A stretch of DNA of 22,257 nucleotides from Candidatus Zixiibacteriota bacterium. Lineage in GTDB: Bacteria > Zixibacteria > MSB-5A5 > GN15 > PGXB01. Each line of letters begins with the position of its first letter. Positions within the stretch are counted from its first letter, which is position 1. The notes below the pieces were generated by a model. It made no database searches and was not told the DNA's origin. It was given only the letters and a program-made list of their open reading frames with translations. Positions 7,473 to 15,867 of the stretch are shown piece by piece. Location: assembly GCA_020345705.1 (NCBI GenBank), contig CP070766.1:2104625-2126881 (forward strand), written 5' to 3'. Both the position numbers and the translations under genes were made by a program.

Positions 7473-9548
7473 ATGGATTTCGAGAAAGGTACATTTCTCG
7501 ACAATATTTTGCAGCGGTCGGATATTATTCTGGCCGTGGCCGTGGTGGCCATTATAAGTGTTCTGGTTATTCCGGTTCCGCCCGGCTTTCTCGATTTTGC
7601 CCTGGCCTTCAACATAACCTTCTCGCTGGTCATATTGCTGTCAACGTTGTACATCCGGCGACCGCTTGACCTATCGGTTTTCCCGGGCATGCTTCTGATC
7701 GTCACTCTTCTCCGCCTGGCCCTGAACGTGGCATCGACGAGACTGATTCTGGGAACCGGTTATGCCGGTGAGGTGATTAACTCGTTTGGCTACTTCGTGG
7801 TCAAGGGCAATTATGTGGTCGGGTTCATCATCTTCGTCATCCTGGTCATTATCCAGTTCGTTGTCATTACCAAGGGCGCCGCTCGAATTTCAGAAGTCGC
7901 GGCCAGATTTACTCTCGATGCCATGCCGGGCAAGCAGATGGCGATCGACGCCGATCTTAACGCCGGTTTGATTGACGAGGATGAAGCCCGCCGACGGCGC
8001 AAAGAAATTGCCAGAGAGGCTGACTTTTACGGCGCCATGGACGGTGCCTCCAAATTCGTCCGGGGAGATGCCATCGCCGGGATATTGATCACGATGATTA
8101 ATATCATTGGGGGGATAGTCATCGGGGCCCTGATGCAGGGCAAGACGGTTGCCGAAGCTCTGCGGACGTACACACTCCTTTCCGTCGGTGACGGCCTTGT
8201 CACTCAGATTCCGGCCCTGATCGTTTCAACCTCGGCCGGTATAATTGTGACCAGGGCGGCCTCGACTTCCAACATGGGAAAAGACCTGACCAGCCAGCTG
8301 GTGCGCCAGCCGCGGGCGATCATGATCGCCGCGGGGCTACTGGTGCTTTTCGGGATCGTCCCGGGAATGCCCACTCTGCCGTTCACCGTCCTCGGACTCA
8401 TGGTCGGGGCGGTCGGGTACATCACCAATGAGAGCATGAAGAAGAAAAAGCTCGAGGATGAGAAAAAGAAAATTGAGAAGGAACAGGCCGTGCCTCAGGA
8501 GAGAACGGAGGACCTTCTCAAAATCGATGCTCTCGAAGTCGAGATCGGTTATGGTCTGATTCCCCTCGTTGACGTCAACCAGGGCGGTGACCTGCTTGAC
8601 AGGGTCACGGCAATCCGCCGGCAGACAGCAATCGAACTGGGTATTATTGGTCCGCCGATCAGGATTCGGGACAACGTCCAGCTCAATCCGAACCAGTATC
8701 AAATCAAGGTCAAAGGGCTGCAGGCCGGTATGTGTGAACTTATGCTCGATCACGTCCTGGCCATCAATCCCGGTTATGCAACCGAGCAGCTGGACGGTTT
8801 CAAGACGGAAGAGCCCGCTTTCGGGCTTCCGGCCATCTGGATTATTCCCAATCTGAAGGAGATGGCCGAAGCAAGAGGATATACCATTGTCGAGCCGACG
8901 GCCGTGCTGGCGACCCACTTAACCGAGATAATTAAGACGAACGCCGCCGAGCTTTTGACTCGACAGGACGTCAGGCACCTGGTCGATACCCTCAGAGAAG
9001 ACCACCCGTCGCTGGTGGAAGACGTCGTGCCCAACGTCGTCCCGCTTTCGGTGATCCAGAAAGTTCTGCAATCACTGTTGGCCGAGAGAATCCCGGTCCG
9101 CGATATGGTCACCATTATGGAAACCATCACCGACTATTACTCGGCGACCAAGGAGTCCGACGTCCTGGCCGAGTATGTCCGCATGGCGCTCAAGAACCGC
9201 ATCACCAATATGTACAAAGACGAGAACGGAAAGATACATGTCTTCACCATCGATCCGGCCATTGAGCAGATGCTGACCGACGCGGTGCAGAATACCAAGC
9301 AGGGTCTGATGCTGGTGACGCCGCCGAACGAATCGGAACAGCTTATCAGAGCAATCGGTCAACAGATAGAAAAATCGGAGACCGAGGGTCATTCCCCGAT
9401 ATGCCTGTGCTCGCCTAATATTCGTCTGGTGCTGAAGCGTCTAACGGACGCGGCGCATCCGGCACTGGTCGTTTTGTCATACAATGAAATCAGCAATGAT
9501 GTCGAGGTTGTCTCGACAGGGATGGTGAGTTTCGAAAATGATAATTAA
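7473..9548 (+). CDS. flhA: Flagellar export gate protein FlhA
   Basis: FlhA forms the nonameric export platform that uses the proton gradient and docks chaperone-substrate complexes. The 691 residues are of normal length, with an N-terminal membrane half (about 18-330) and a cytoplasmic half (about 345-691). The FHIPEP signature region is clear at about 139-200, including RISEVAARFTLDAMPGKQMA, IDADLNAGLIDEDEARRRR and EADFYGAMDGASKFVRGDA. A charged linker of Lys/Glu (about 323-345) joins the halves. The C-terminal half contains RQDVRHLVDTLREDHPSLVE, a typical element. Its last bases overlap the flhF start by 11 bp, coupling the export gate to the FlhF/FlhG pair. Confidence 0.97.
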   Translation: MDFEKGTFLDNILQRSDIILAVAVVAIISVLVIPVPPGFLDFALAFNITFSLVILLSTLYIRRPLDLSVFPGMLLIVTLLRLALNVASTRLILGTGYAGEVINSFGYFVVKGNYVVGFIIFVILVIIQFVVITKGAARISEVAARFTLDAMPGKQMAIDADLNAGLIDEDEARRRRKEIAREADFYGAMDGASKFVRGDAIAGILITMINIIGGIVIGALMQGKTVAEALRTYTLLSVGDGLVTQIPALIVSTSAGIIVTRAASTSNMGKDLTSQLVRQPRAIMIAAGLLVLFGIVPGMPTLPFTVLGLMVGAVGYITNESMKKKKLEDEKKKIEKEQAVPQERTEDLLKIDALEVEIGYGLIPLVDVNQGGDLLDRVTAIRRQTAIELGIIGPPIRIRDNVQLNPNQYQIKVKGLQAGMCELMLDHVLAINPGYATEQLDGFKTEEPAFGLPAIWIIPNLKEMAEARGYTIVEPTAVLATHLTEIIKTNAAELLTRQDVRHLVDTLREDHPSLVEDVVPNVVPLSVIQKVLQSLLAERIPVRDMVTIMETITDYYSATKESDVLAEYVRMALKNRITNMYKDENGKIHVFTIDPAIEQMLTDAVQNTKQGLMLVTPPNESEQLIRAIGQQIEKSETEGHSPICLCSPNIRLVLKRLTDAAHPALVVLSYNEISNDVEVVSTGMVSFENDN

Positions 9549-10668
9549 GTCTTTTGCGGCGCCCACGATAGCTGCGGCGCTTAAGGTCATCCGTGAGGAG
9601 ATGGGCGGTGACGCCGTCGTGCTGAAGACGAGTGTCTGCTCCAAGCAGGAGGCGGCCCTTTCGGGAAACAAAGTCGAGGTGACCGCCTGCATTGATGAAA
9701 AGGCGGTCAAGAAACGTCCCGGCAAGAAAACGGCATCTCCCGGCAAAGCACATTCGAAGGCGAAGCCCTTTGTTTCGGAGGCGTCATCGGCGTCTTTCTC
9801 CGCTGGTGACGACAACCTGCATGATCCGGCGCACATCGAAAGGACCCTGAATCAGATGCTGAACGCGCATATTTCTCCGGAACTGCTTACCGACATGGAT
9901 GATCGTGTCAAGGACATTTTCCGGAATATGATTCAGGCCGACGTGCCTGTGGAAATCGCGCACCGCATCTCAAGAGAGACCGCCGAAATCCTCGGTGAAT
10001 CGATGCAGGCGGAGGATGCGGCCTGTGAAATCCTCAAGGCGGAGCTGCAGGTTATTACCGCTCAGAATGTGCAAATCGAACCGGGTACAAAGGTGGCCTT
10101 TATCGGCCCGAGCGGCTCCGGAAAGACGTCGGTCATGGCCAAGGTCGCGGCACAGCTTTGCACCAGATTCAAGCAAAAAACAAAACTTCTCTCTCTGGAT
10201 CATATGAAACTTTCCGCACATGGCGAGGCTGAGGATTACTCCGATTTCCCGGAACTGACGGTGGGATCGAACAGAGAAGCCGAGGAAAAGACGGAGCCCG
10301 GTATCATTCAGCTTATCGACACACCACCGATCAGTCGCGATACGAATCGCAGGGGCAGACTCCTGGAGAGAATTCAGGCGGTCAAACCGGATATAATCGT
10401 CCTGGTTTTTTCCGTTTGCAGTCGAGCCGATGATCTCGTCGGCCTGATGGACTCTTATAAAAGCTTCCGACCCAGCTTCCTGGTCGCCAGTCACCTTGAT
10501 GAGAGCGACCGCTGGGGAGGGATTCTTGCCATGGCCGAGAACATGAATCTGCCGGTGGCCTTTGTCACCGACGGTCCGGGTGGAGAAGGGGCGTTGAGGC
10601 CGCCGGATCCCGAGAGAATCGCACGGAACCTGCTGAGAATGGAGGATACGGTTTATGATGAACAATAG
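9538..10668 (+). CDS. flhF: FlhF-type SRP-like GTPase with degraded GTPase motifs
   Basis: FlhF is an SRP-family GTPase that sets flagellar position. This 376-residue copy has the expected B domain start (MIIKSFAAPTIAAALKVIRE, DAVVLKTS), a variable linker (about 55-95), an N domain (about 97-175) and a G domain. The P-loop is intact (GPSGSGKT, 190-197). Other motifs are degraded: the DxYRxGAxEQL box aligns with DHMKLSAHGEA (221-231), the G3 motif DTAGR is DTPPI (261-265), and TKLDE is SHLDE (318-322). The final G5-like segment (TDGPGGEGALRPPDPER) still fits. Nucleotide binding is possible, but normal GTP hydrolysis and dimerisation are doubtful. It overlaps flhA by 11 bp and flhG by 14 bp, which supports the assignment. 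Confidence 0.88.
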   Translation: MIIKSFAAPTIAAALKVIREEMGGDAVVLKTSVCSKQEAALSGNKVEVTACIDEKAVKKRPGKKTASPGKAHSKAKPFVSEASSASFSAGDDNLHDPAHIERTLNQMLNAHISPELLTDMDDRVKDIFRNMIQADVPVEIAHRISRETAEILGESMQAEDAACEILKAELQVITAQNVQIEPGTKVAFIGPSGSGKTSVMAKVAAQLCTRFKQKTKLLSLDHMKLSAHGEAEDYSDFPELTVGSNREAEEKTEPGIIQLIDTPPISRDTNRRGRLLERIQAVKPDIIVLVFSVCSRADDLVGLMDSYKSFRPSFLVASHLDESDRWGGILAMAENMNLPVAFVTDGPGGEGALRPPDPERIARNLLRMEDTVYDEQ

Positions 10669-11527
10669 ACTGAAAAGTTTGGGCTTTCTGGATGAAAATG
10701 AGAATCACCGGCCGACGGTCGTCTCTGTCATTTCAGGAAAGGGCGGTGTCGGAAAGTCTGTCCTGGCCTTCAACTTGGCGGCGGTCATGGCTTACGGCGG
10801 ATTAAAATCTCTTATCATCGACTGCGATTGGAATTTCGGCGACCAGCATGTTCTGACCAACGTTATTCCCGAGTTGACCCTGGCCGACATCGTCCGGAAC
10901 GAAAATCTGACCTATGAGGCGACCATACATGTCAAGGAAAACCTCCATCTGATCGCCTCGCCGGCGTCAGACAGATCGGGCGTGGAATTCAGCCGCAACC
11001 GGCTGGCCCGGTTGCTGGAAGAGATTCGGGGCTGGTTCGGAGAGTATCACTTCATAATCCTGGACACTCCATCAGGCAATCTTGACATAATCAGGCCGAC
11101 GTCACTGGTCTCCGATTTGAATCTGATAGTCATCAATCCGGAATTGACCTCGATTGCCGATGGCTATGGTCTCTTCAAATTTCTGATGAAGTCGAAAAAT
11201 GAGATTCCGGCATGCATTTTTATTAACAGGGTAGACTGCGAGACAGACTATGAATATGTATATCAAAAATTCACTCTTCTGGCCGGGCGGTTTTTGGGGC
11301 GGGTGCCGCTTGATGGGGGCTATCTCCTTGACGACAGGCACATTGTGGATTCGGTCGCGAAACAGAAGCCGGTTGTGGAAATCAGCTCCGATTCACCCGC
11401 GGTCAGGCAGTTGAACAGACTGTGCAAAATTTTAACAAGCTTGGGGCCAACAGCCGACAGACGCAAAGAATTAAAGAATATATCAAGTATAAATTCTAAA
11501 ACGGCATTAGCCGAAATAAGGAAATAG
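10655..11527 (+). CDS. flhG: FlhG/YlxH family MinD-like ATPase
   Basis: FlhG is a MinD-type ATPase that limits flagellar number and normally activates FlhF. The 290 residues contain the deviant Walker A motif GKGGVGKS (28-35), a Walker A'-like IIDCDWNFGD (54-63), and the switch II element ILDTPSGN (135-142). The usual N-terminal activator motif DQAxxLR is not present: the protein starts MMNNRLKSLGF, where Asp, Gln and Arg are replaced. The C-terminal 40 residues are charged and do not form an obvious amphipathic membrane-targeting helix. It overlaps flhF and is followed by the sigma factor, the standard flhF-flhG-fliA order. Confidence 0.92.
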   Translation: MMNNRLKSLGFLDENENHRPTVVSVISGKGGVGKSVLAFNLAAVMAYGGLKSLIIDCDWNFGDQHVLTNVIPELTLADIVRNENLTYEATIHVKENLHLIASPASDRSGVEFSRNRLARLLEEIRGWFGEYHFIILDTPSGNLDIIRPTSLVSDLNLIVINPELTSIADGYGLFKFLMKSKNEIPACIFINRVDCETDYEYVYQKFTLLAGRFLGRVPLDGGYLLDDRHIVDSVAKQKPVVEISSDSPAVRQLNRLCKILTSLGPTADRRKELKNISSINSKTALAEIRK

Positions 11528-11534
11528 CGGACAT

Positions 11535-12410
11535 ATGGTTAGCACACAAAAGATTCAAGCAACACGGGAGTGTAAGAAAAAGGCCAAGACAAGACGAGTT
11601 TCGGTTTATCGTGCTAAGGAAGAGGTTCAGCCAGACCGGAAGAAAACCGATTCGGCCCTCGAATGGCTTCGATACTTCCGTAATGGGAGCGCCGATGCCC
11701 GTGCCAGATTACTGAAAAGATATTTGCCGCTGGTGCGAAACGTGGCGGGGAGAATGGCTATCGGCTTTCCCCGTTCGGTCGAACTGTCCGATCTAATAAA
11801 CACCGGTGTCATCGGTCTGGTCGAAGCCTTTAAGAATTTCGACCCGGACCGGGGCGTGAAGTTTGAGACATATGCCGTGCCGCGAATCCGCGGTGCTATC
11901 CTGGATGAACTGCGGGCGCTCGATTGGGTACCGCGCTCCACCCGGGCAAGGTCGCGGGAAATAGAACGGGCGGTGGTAGCGCTGGAAAATGACCATGGTC
12001 GAATGCCTACCAACGCCGAACTGGCTAGGAAACTCGGCTATACGGTGGACGAACTGCTGGCTGCAATAGGAGACGTTTCGTGTTCGTCTCTATTGTCGCT
12101 GGATGAGACGATTTATAAAGAAGAGGACAATCACCAGGTCCCCCGCATTGAGACCGTCTCGGAAGCGAATCGAATGTCGGCCCTGGGGGAACTGGAGAAA
12201 GGTGAGCTGAGAGCCTTTTTGGCAACAGCCATAGATAAATTAACCGACCAGGAGAAACTTGTTATCGCCCTCTACTACTTCGAGGAACTGACGCTGAAGG
12301 AAATCGGTGAGGTCATGTCAATTTCCGAATCACGTGTCTCACAGATTCACACCAAGGCCGTTTTCAAGCTGAGAGGGATGATAAAGGAGCGTTTCGCCGT
12401 CGGTTGTTGA
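11535..12410 (+). CDS. fliA: RNA polymerase sigma factor FliA/WhiG family (sigma-28)
   Basis: A sigma-28 type factor for late flagellar and chemotaxis genes. Region 2 is clear at about 57-132 (LPLVRNVAGRMA, DLINTGVIGLVEAFKNFDPD, FETYAVPRIRGAILDELRAL, then WVPRS). Region 3 follows (about 135-185, with MPTNAELARKLGYTVDELL), and region 4 spans about 225-287 with an LTLKEIGEVMSISESRVSQI helix-turn-helix. At 291 residues it is longer than usual because of a basic N-terminal extension of about 40 residues (KKKAKTRR); no better internal start is seen. No flgM anti-sigma gene is in the window. It starts 7 bp after flhG. Confidence 0.95.
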   Translation: MVSTQKIQATRECKKKAKTRRVSVYRAKEEVQPDRKKTDSALEWLRYFRNGSADARARLLKRYLPLVRNVAGRMAIGFPRSVELSDLINTGVIGLVEAFKNFDPDRGVKFETYAVPRIRGAILDELRALDWVPRSTRARSREIERAVVALENDHGRMPTNAELARKLGYTVDELLAAIGDVSCSSLLSLDETIYKEEDNHQVPRIETVSEANRMSALGELEKGELRAFLATAIDKLTDQEKLVIALYYFEELTLKEIGEVMSISESRVSQIHTKAVFKLRGMIKERFAVGC

Positions 12411-12422
12411 GGAGAAGATGCG

Positions 12423-12728
12423 ATGGTACAGTCATTGGAAATCGCCGACACTTTGTCCAAAACGGAACTGGTGCGGAAATTCAAACAGATTCAGAAAGCC
12501 GCTTCCGAAATGGATCAACGGCAGGCTGCATCCATCCTGAAGGAAAAGAAGACAACCGACCCGGAACGGACCAAAGAATCTGAAAAAAGCGATCTTCTGG
12601 TCATAACGAGAGAAAAGCAAACAGGTCAGGAGAAGAAGGGCCCCAGGAAAGACGGCTCGAGCAAAGGCGATCAGAACGGCGAAGATGCCGACCGGGAACC
12701 GCCCGGTCATCTTGACCTGAAAGCATAA
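12423..12728 (+). CDS. Small charged protein, unknown function (post-fliA)
   Basis: A 101-residue soluble protein of unknown function. The N-terminal 45 residues (ADTLSKTELVRKFKQIQKAA, then SEMDQRQAASIL) look helical; the rest is lysine/glutamate-rich and probably disordered, ending in GHLDLKA. A short helical head plus a charged disordered middle and a terminal 'LD(L/I)(K/R)' stretch resembles small proteins that I recall after sigma-28 genes in several phyla, but I cannot name a family with certainty. It starts 12 bp after fliA with a GGAG ribosome site and is followed closely by another small gene, so it is very likely expressed. No catalytic motif is visible. Confidence 0.75.
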   Translation: MVQSLEIADTLSKTELVRKFKQIQKAASEMDQRQAASILKEKKTTDPERTKESEKSDLLVITREKQTGQEKKGPRKDGSSKGDQNGEDADREPPGHLDLKA

Positions 12729-12739
12729 CGAGGTGCGAA

Positions 12740-13174
12740 ATGGAAATAGGATTTTCAACCGATCAATTGATTGATATCGGCCTCAATATAGCCGGCTTCC
12801 TGACGGCCGGGCTGCTGCTCTTGCTGGCCCGCTCGCTCTTCGCCGCGAACTTGTTTCCCAGGGCTTGTGCGGAGCCGAAGGATGAAAGCGGCAGCATACC
12901 CGTCTCGGCGGCGGTGCAGGATGATGAGGCGATACCGGACGTCGAGTTTGTCGATCTTAAAAGTATGGATTGGCGGGTGCACAAGGATAGTCCCGGAGTA
13001 CCCTCCGAAGGGAGCTTAAGAGATAAGAACAGGCTGGAGATAATCCGCATGGCTAAACAAATGCTGGCCGGCAAGAAGTCCGGGGAAGCGAACGGATCCG
13101 GCCGGGTCGCCGTTCCGGGATTTCCGACGGCCCGAGGCAGTCTTAATCCGCAGGGGACAGGAAGGAGCCGATAA
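12740..13174 (+). CDS. Small single-pass membrane protein, unknown function
   Basis: A 144-residue protein with one hydrophobic helix at about residues 13-37 (AGFLTAGLLLLLARSLFAAN) and a cytoplasmic tail. Within the tail, LRDKNRLEIIRMAKQMLAGK (about 92-111) resembles the 'R.eIl.La..G.s..eIA..l' segment of DUF6115/DUF2802-like proteins found next to flagellar sigma factors, but here the following helix-turn-helix-like part is missing and replaced by a Gly/Pro-rich end. That family link is tentative. A GAGG ribosome site precedes the ATG, 11 bp after the previous gene. Its stop overlaps the next start (TAATG), indicating coupled translation with the DUF2225 gene. Confidence 0.72.
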   Translation: MEIGFSTDQLIDIGLNIAGFLTAGLLLLLARSLFAANLFPRACAEPKDESGSIPVSAAVQDDEAIPDVEFVDLKSMDWRVHKDSPGVPSEGSLRDKNRLEIIRMAKQMLAGKKSGEANGSGRVAVPGFPTARGSLNPQGTGRSR

Positions 13175-14358
13175 TGATCTCCGAATCACCATTTTTCCTG
13201 ACAAAGGTAGAATGTCCAATCTGCAAGACGATAAACGAATTTGAAACGATTAAGGTCGGGGCCTACACCGAAACCGATCGCGATACCGATTTCTGCCCGA
13301 CCGGCCGGACGTGGAAAAATCCTCGCTACCAGGCATATAATCCTCTTCTGTTTTTCGTTGCGACCTGCTCCAATTGTTTCTATACCAAGGAATTCAACAA
13401 CAGCTTCAAAGAATGGAAGAGCGATGCCGTCTTCAAAACGTACCGGCTCAAGAGCATTAAAGAAAAACATCTTGAACTTCTGGCGAAGGCCGATTCGGTG
13501 ATCAAGGCTATCGGCGCCGAGCTTGATCCCGGCCGCTTTCCAAACGAAACCGCCATATTGAAAATACTGCTTGCCATAATTGATGAGACCCTGGTTGAAA
13601 AACAGACCGATCTGGACCTCGGCCGGTTCTATCTGAGAGCCGGCTGGCTGTTCCGGGAGATGGACAAGAGCGAAAATCCCAATCTTCAGGTTATGAGAGG
13701 TTATCTGGGCGATATTGATCGAAAATTCGACGACCTGAAAAGCTCGGTTCAGCGAATCGAATCCGGAATCAAAGGCGTTGAAAGAGCCGTCGCCTCTCAA
13801 TTTGAGAATGACAGCATCTCTGTCGATATCCAGTCAGCATTGTATCCAATTAAAGACAAGTACAATCTTGAGCTGGCGTCTTTCGGCGAACTGATGTCAC
13901 TGGCCGACGGCAAACTTGAGGTGCTGAGCCAGGTTATTCAGGAGCACAAGAAATTGGCCATTGGTTCGACGGGCGATGACTCTCAGCCGGGATTTCACGG
14001 TTACAGGTCGTTTTACGATTTCCTGAACCAGCTGTCTGAGAAATGGAACGGCGTCCCGCTGAATGAAAGGGAAGCTCTGGACTATGCCGTCAAATATTAC
14101 GTGAAGGCCTTTGAAGACGGTCGAAATATCGCCAAGGGAAATCAGCAGATACAGGCCTCATACCTGATTGCCGAACTTTCCCGCCGAATCGGCGATCATC
14201 AGCGCGCCAAGGAGTATTTCAATACGACAATCCGAACCGGCCAGGAGTTCATATACAAGCATAAGGGAGATCAGAGCAGAACCGCCCTGGCGAGGAAAAT
14301 CCTGGAGCTGGCCATTGAACAGGGAAGAAGCAATCTGGCTGAGGTAAAAGCGGGATAA
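13174..14358 (+). CDS. DUF2225 family protein with zinc-ribbon and TPR-like C-terminus
   Basis: The 394-residue protein begins with a cysteine-based metal site: C14 and C17 (CPIC), C41 and C65/C68 (CSNC), with the intervening DFCPTGRTWKNPRY segment, the pattern of the DUF2225 family. The function of that family is unknown. The middle (about 95-270) is helical, including a likely coiled coil (DIDRKFDDLKSSVQRIESGI). The C-terminal part (about 305-385) has a TPR-like pair of helices (ALDYAVKYYVKAFEDGRNIA; RRIGDHQRAKEYFNTTI), suggesting a protein-protein scaffold. It is soluble, with no signal peptide. It sits between fliA-linked small genes and three PilZ genes, coupled to both neighbours by 1-base overlaps, so it probably acts in flagellar or c-di-GMP control. 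Confidence 0.85.
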   Translation: MISESPFFLTKVECPICKTINEFETIKVGAYTETDRDTDFCPTGRTWKNPRYQAYNPLLFFVATCSNCFYTKEFNNSFKEWKSDAVFKTYRLKSIKEKHLELLAKADSVIKAIGAELDPGRFPNETAILKILLAIIDETLVEKQTDLDLGRFYLRAGWLFREMDKSENPNLQVMRGYLGDIDRKFDDLKSSVQRIESGIKGVERAVASQFENDSISVDIQSALYPIKDKYNLELASFGELMSLADGKLEVLSQVIQEHKKLAIGSTGDDSQPGFHGYRSFYDFLNQLSEKWNGVPLNEREALDYAVKYYVKAFEDGRNIAKGNQQIQASYLIAELSRRIGDHQRAKEYFNTTIRTGQEFIYKHKGDQSRTALARKILELAIEQGRSNLAEVKAG

Positions 14359-15116
14359 TGCATCCGATGATAAACACGGCGACATCCAAAAACAATTCAG
14401 CTCTCAGTCTTTGGGATAAGATAGAGATCATAATCGAACAGGAAGGTAACACGGGCGAATATGTCACTCGCGTCGAAGATATCAACGGGAACGTGATAAC
14501 CGCCTCCAAACCCGAATTCGCAAAAGGCAGTAAACTCCTCACAGCCGGAGCGCGAGTCTATGTCCGATTTTTCAAGCCGGATGCCATATACGGATTCTCC
14601 GCAATAATCCGTCCGATTCAGAAAGACCCGACCGGTCTGGTGAAGCTGTACGTTCTGGGCGGGCTGGAAAGAGTCCAGCGGCGGAATTTTGTCCGAATCG
14701 ATTTGAAGGTCCACCTGAAATATGCGCTGTTCAAAGGGGCATCCTCCAGGCGAAAGCTCAAAAAGCCGTGCTGGAAGATTTCCTTTTCGCGGAATATTTC
14801 CGCGGGCGGCATGCTGATGAAAGTCGAGGATGATGTAAAAAAGGACGATATCCTTTTGGTACGCGTGGACAACTGTAAAACTATGGGCATTCCGCGCCTG
14901 CTGGCAGTTTTCTGTTGTCGGGTAATCAATATCAATGATACTAACTTCGCCGGCGTGGAATTTATCCGGCGGGACAGGTTGTCCAAACATTTCACACAGG
15001 ACGAGATCGAGAAACTGCCGTCCCAGGTTAGGAAATTCAATGTCGGCACTCAGAACAAATTGGTAAGATTCGTTCTTGATAAACAGGTTGAAGAGCGACG
15101 GAAGGGATTAATCTGA
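14358..15116 (+). CDS. PilZ-domain protein 1 (YcgR-like c-di-GMP receptor)
   Basis: A soluble 252-residue protein with an N-terminal YcgR-like beta domain (about 15-100, including ITASKPEFAKGSKLLTAG) and a C-terminal PilZ domain (about 105-225). The c-di-GMP binding residues are all present: RxxxR as R109-NFV-R113 and the NxSxxG motif as N146-ISAG-G151. The domain order matches flagellar brake proteins such as YcgR and the Bacillus DgrA/YpfA, which bind c-di-GMP and then act on the motor. An insert (GASSRRKLKKPCWK, about 127-140) separates the two halves of the PilZ barrel. The start overlaps the DUF2225 stop by one base (TAATG). Confidence 0.88.
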   Translation: MHPMINTATSKNNSALSLWDKIEIIIEQEGNTGEYVTRVEDINGNVITASKPEFAKGSKLLTAGARVYVRFFKPDAIYGFSAIIRPIQKDPTGLVKLYVLGGLERVQRRNFVRIDLKVHLKYALFKGASSRRKLKKPCWKISFSRNISAGGMLMKVEDDVKKDDILLVRVDNCKTMGIPRLLAVFCCRVININDTNFAGVEFIRRDRLSKHFTQDEIEKLPSQVRKFNVGTQNKLVRFVLDKQVEERRKGLI

Positions 15117-15850
15117 TGGCTTCAGATAGAACTGTAATCCACAGCAAGGACATTGATTTTTCGGAACTTGTCGGCCGGGAAATAGAGATGCGGACGGAAC
15201 AGTTTCCAGGTAAATCGCTGACGAGCAAGGTGCTGAGTATCACCGGCGATAATATCGTCATAGATCGCTCGGGCCCCGAGGGATTAATAGATAGCTTAAT
15301 CCACAATCAGGAGGTTGAGGTTCTAGTCAATTACCGGGGCGAGCCGGTCATCTTCAACTCAAAGATCGCCATACCGAGCAAGGGCAAGCTGAGGATAGCC
15401 GTTGCCGAGGAGCTCTTTCCCGTGACCAACCGGAAATTCGAGAGGATCGAGATTCACCAGGAAGTCAGGCTGACCTACTTCGATGATATCAGCATCGTCA
15501 CCACCAGACTCAATAAACTGAAATGGATTGAGACGAAAACGGTCAACATCAGCGGCGGCGGCATGCTTGTCGAAATACCGGTCAATCTTACCGCGGATTT
15601 TTACATGATACTGAATCTGGGTCTGGAAGGTGTCGATCTGCCGGATTTGATGGTCGGAAGCGTGCGTCACAGCCGTCCCGCCATGGCCAGTCTTTTCCAC
15701 ATCGGCGTGGAATTTATCACTCGGGAATGCTACCGGCAAAAGCTGCCCAAAAGCCTGGTGCGCAATCTGCCGCAGAAGCTCTTCGAGTTTGACAATAAAT
15801 CGAGAGACAACTTGGACATATATCTGGTAGGAAAATACGGTAAAGCTTAG
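15116..15850 (+). CDS. PilZ-domain protein 2 (YcgR-like c-di-GMP receptor)
   Basis: A 244-residue soluble protein with the same two-domain plan as its upstream neighbour: an N-terminal YcgR-like beta domain (about 15-95) and a PilZ domain (about 103-220). Binding residues are intact: R106-KFE-R110 and N144-ISGG-G149. The phrase HIGVEFITRE near the end of the barrel is nearly identical to that in the next gene, indicating a common origin by duplication. The N-terminal domains are clearly diverged, so targets probably differ. The start overlaps the previous stop by one base (TGATG). Confidence 0.87.
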   Translation: MASDRTVIHSKDIDFSELVGREIEMRTEQFPGKSLTSKVLSITGDNIVIDRSGPEGLIDSLIHNQEVEVLVNYRGEPVIFNSKIAIPSKGKLRIAVAEELFPVTNRKFERIEIHQEVRLTYFDDISIVTTRLNKLKWIETKTVNISGGGMLVEIPVNLTADFYMILNLGLEGVDLPDLMVGSVRHSRPAMASLFHIGVEFITRECYRQKLPKSLVRNLPQKLFEFDNKSRDNLDIYLVGKYGKA

Positions 15851-15867
15851 GACAGGAGATAGTCTAT

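Noticed and set aside
9970..10665. Minus-strand open frame (231 codons) opposite flhF
   Set aside because: Same reason: antisense to a clear gene, with no ribosome site or domain pattern.
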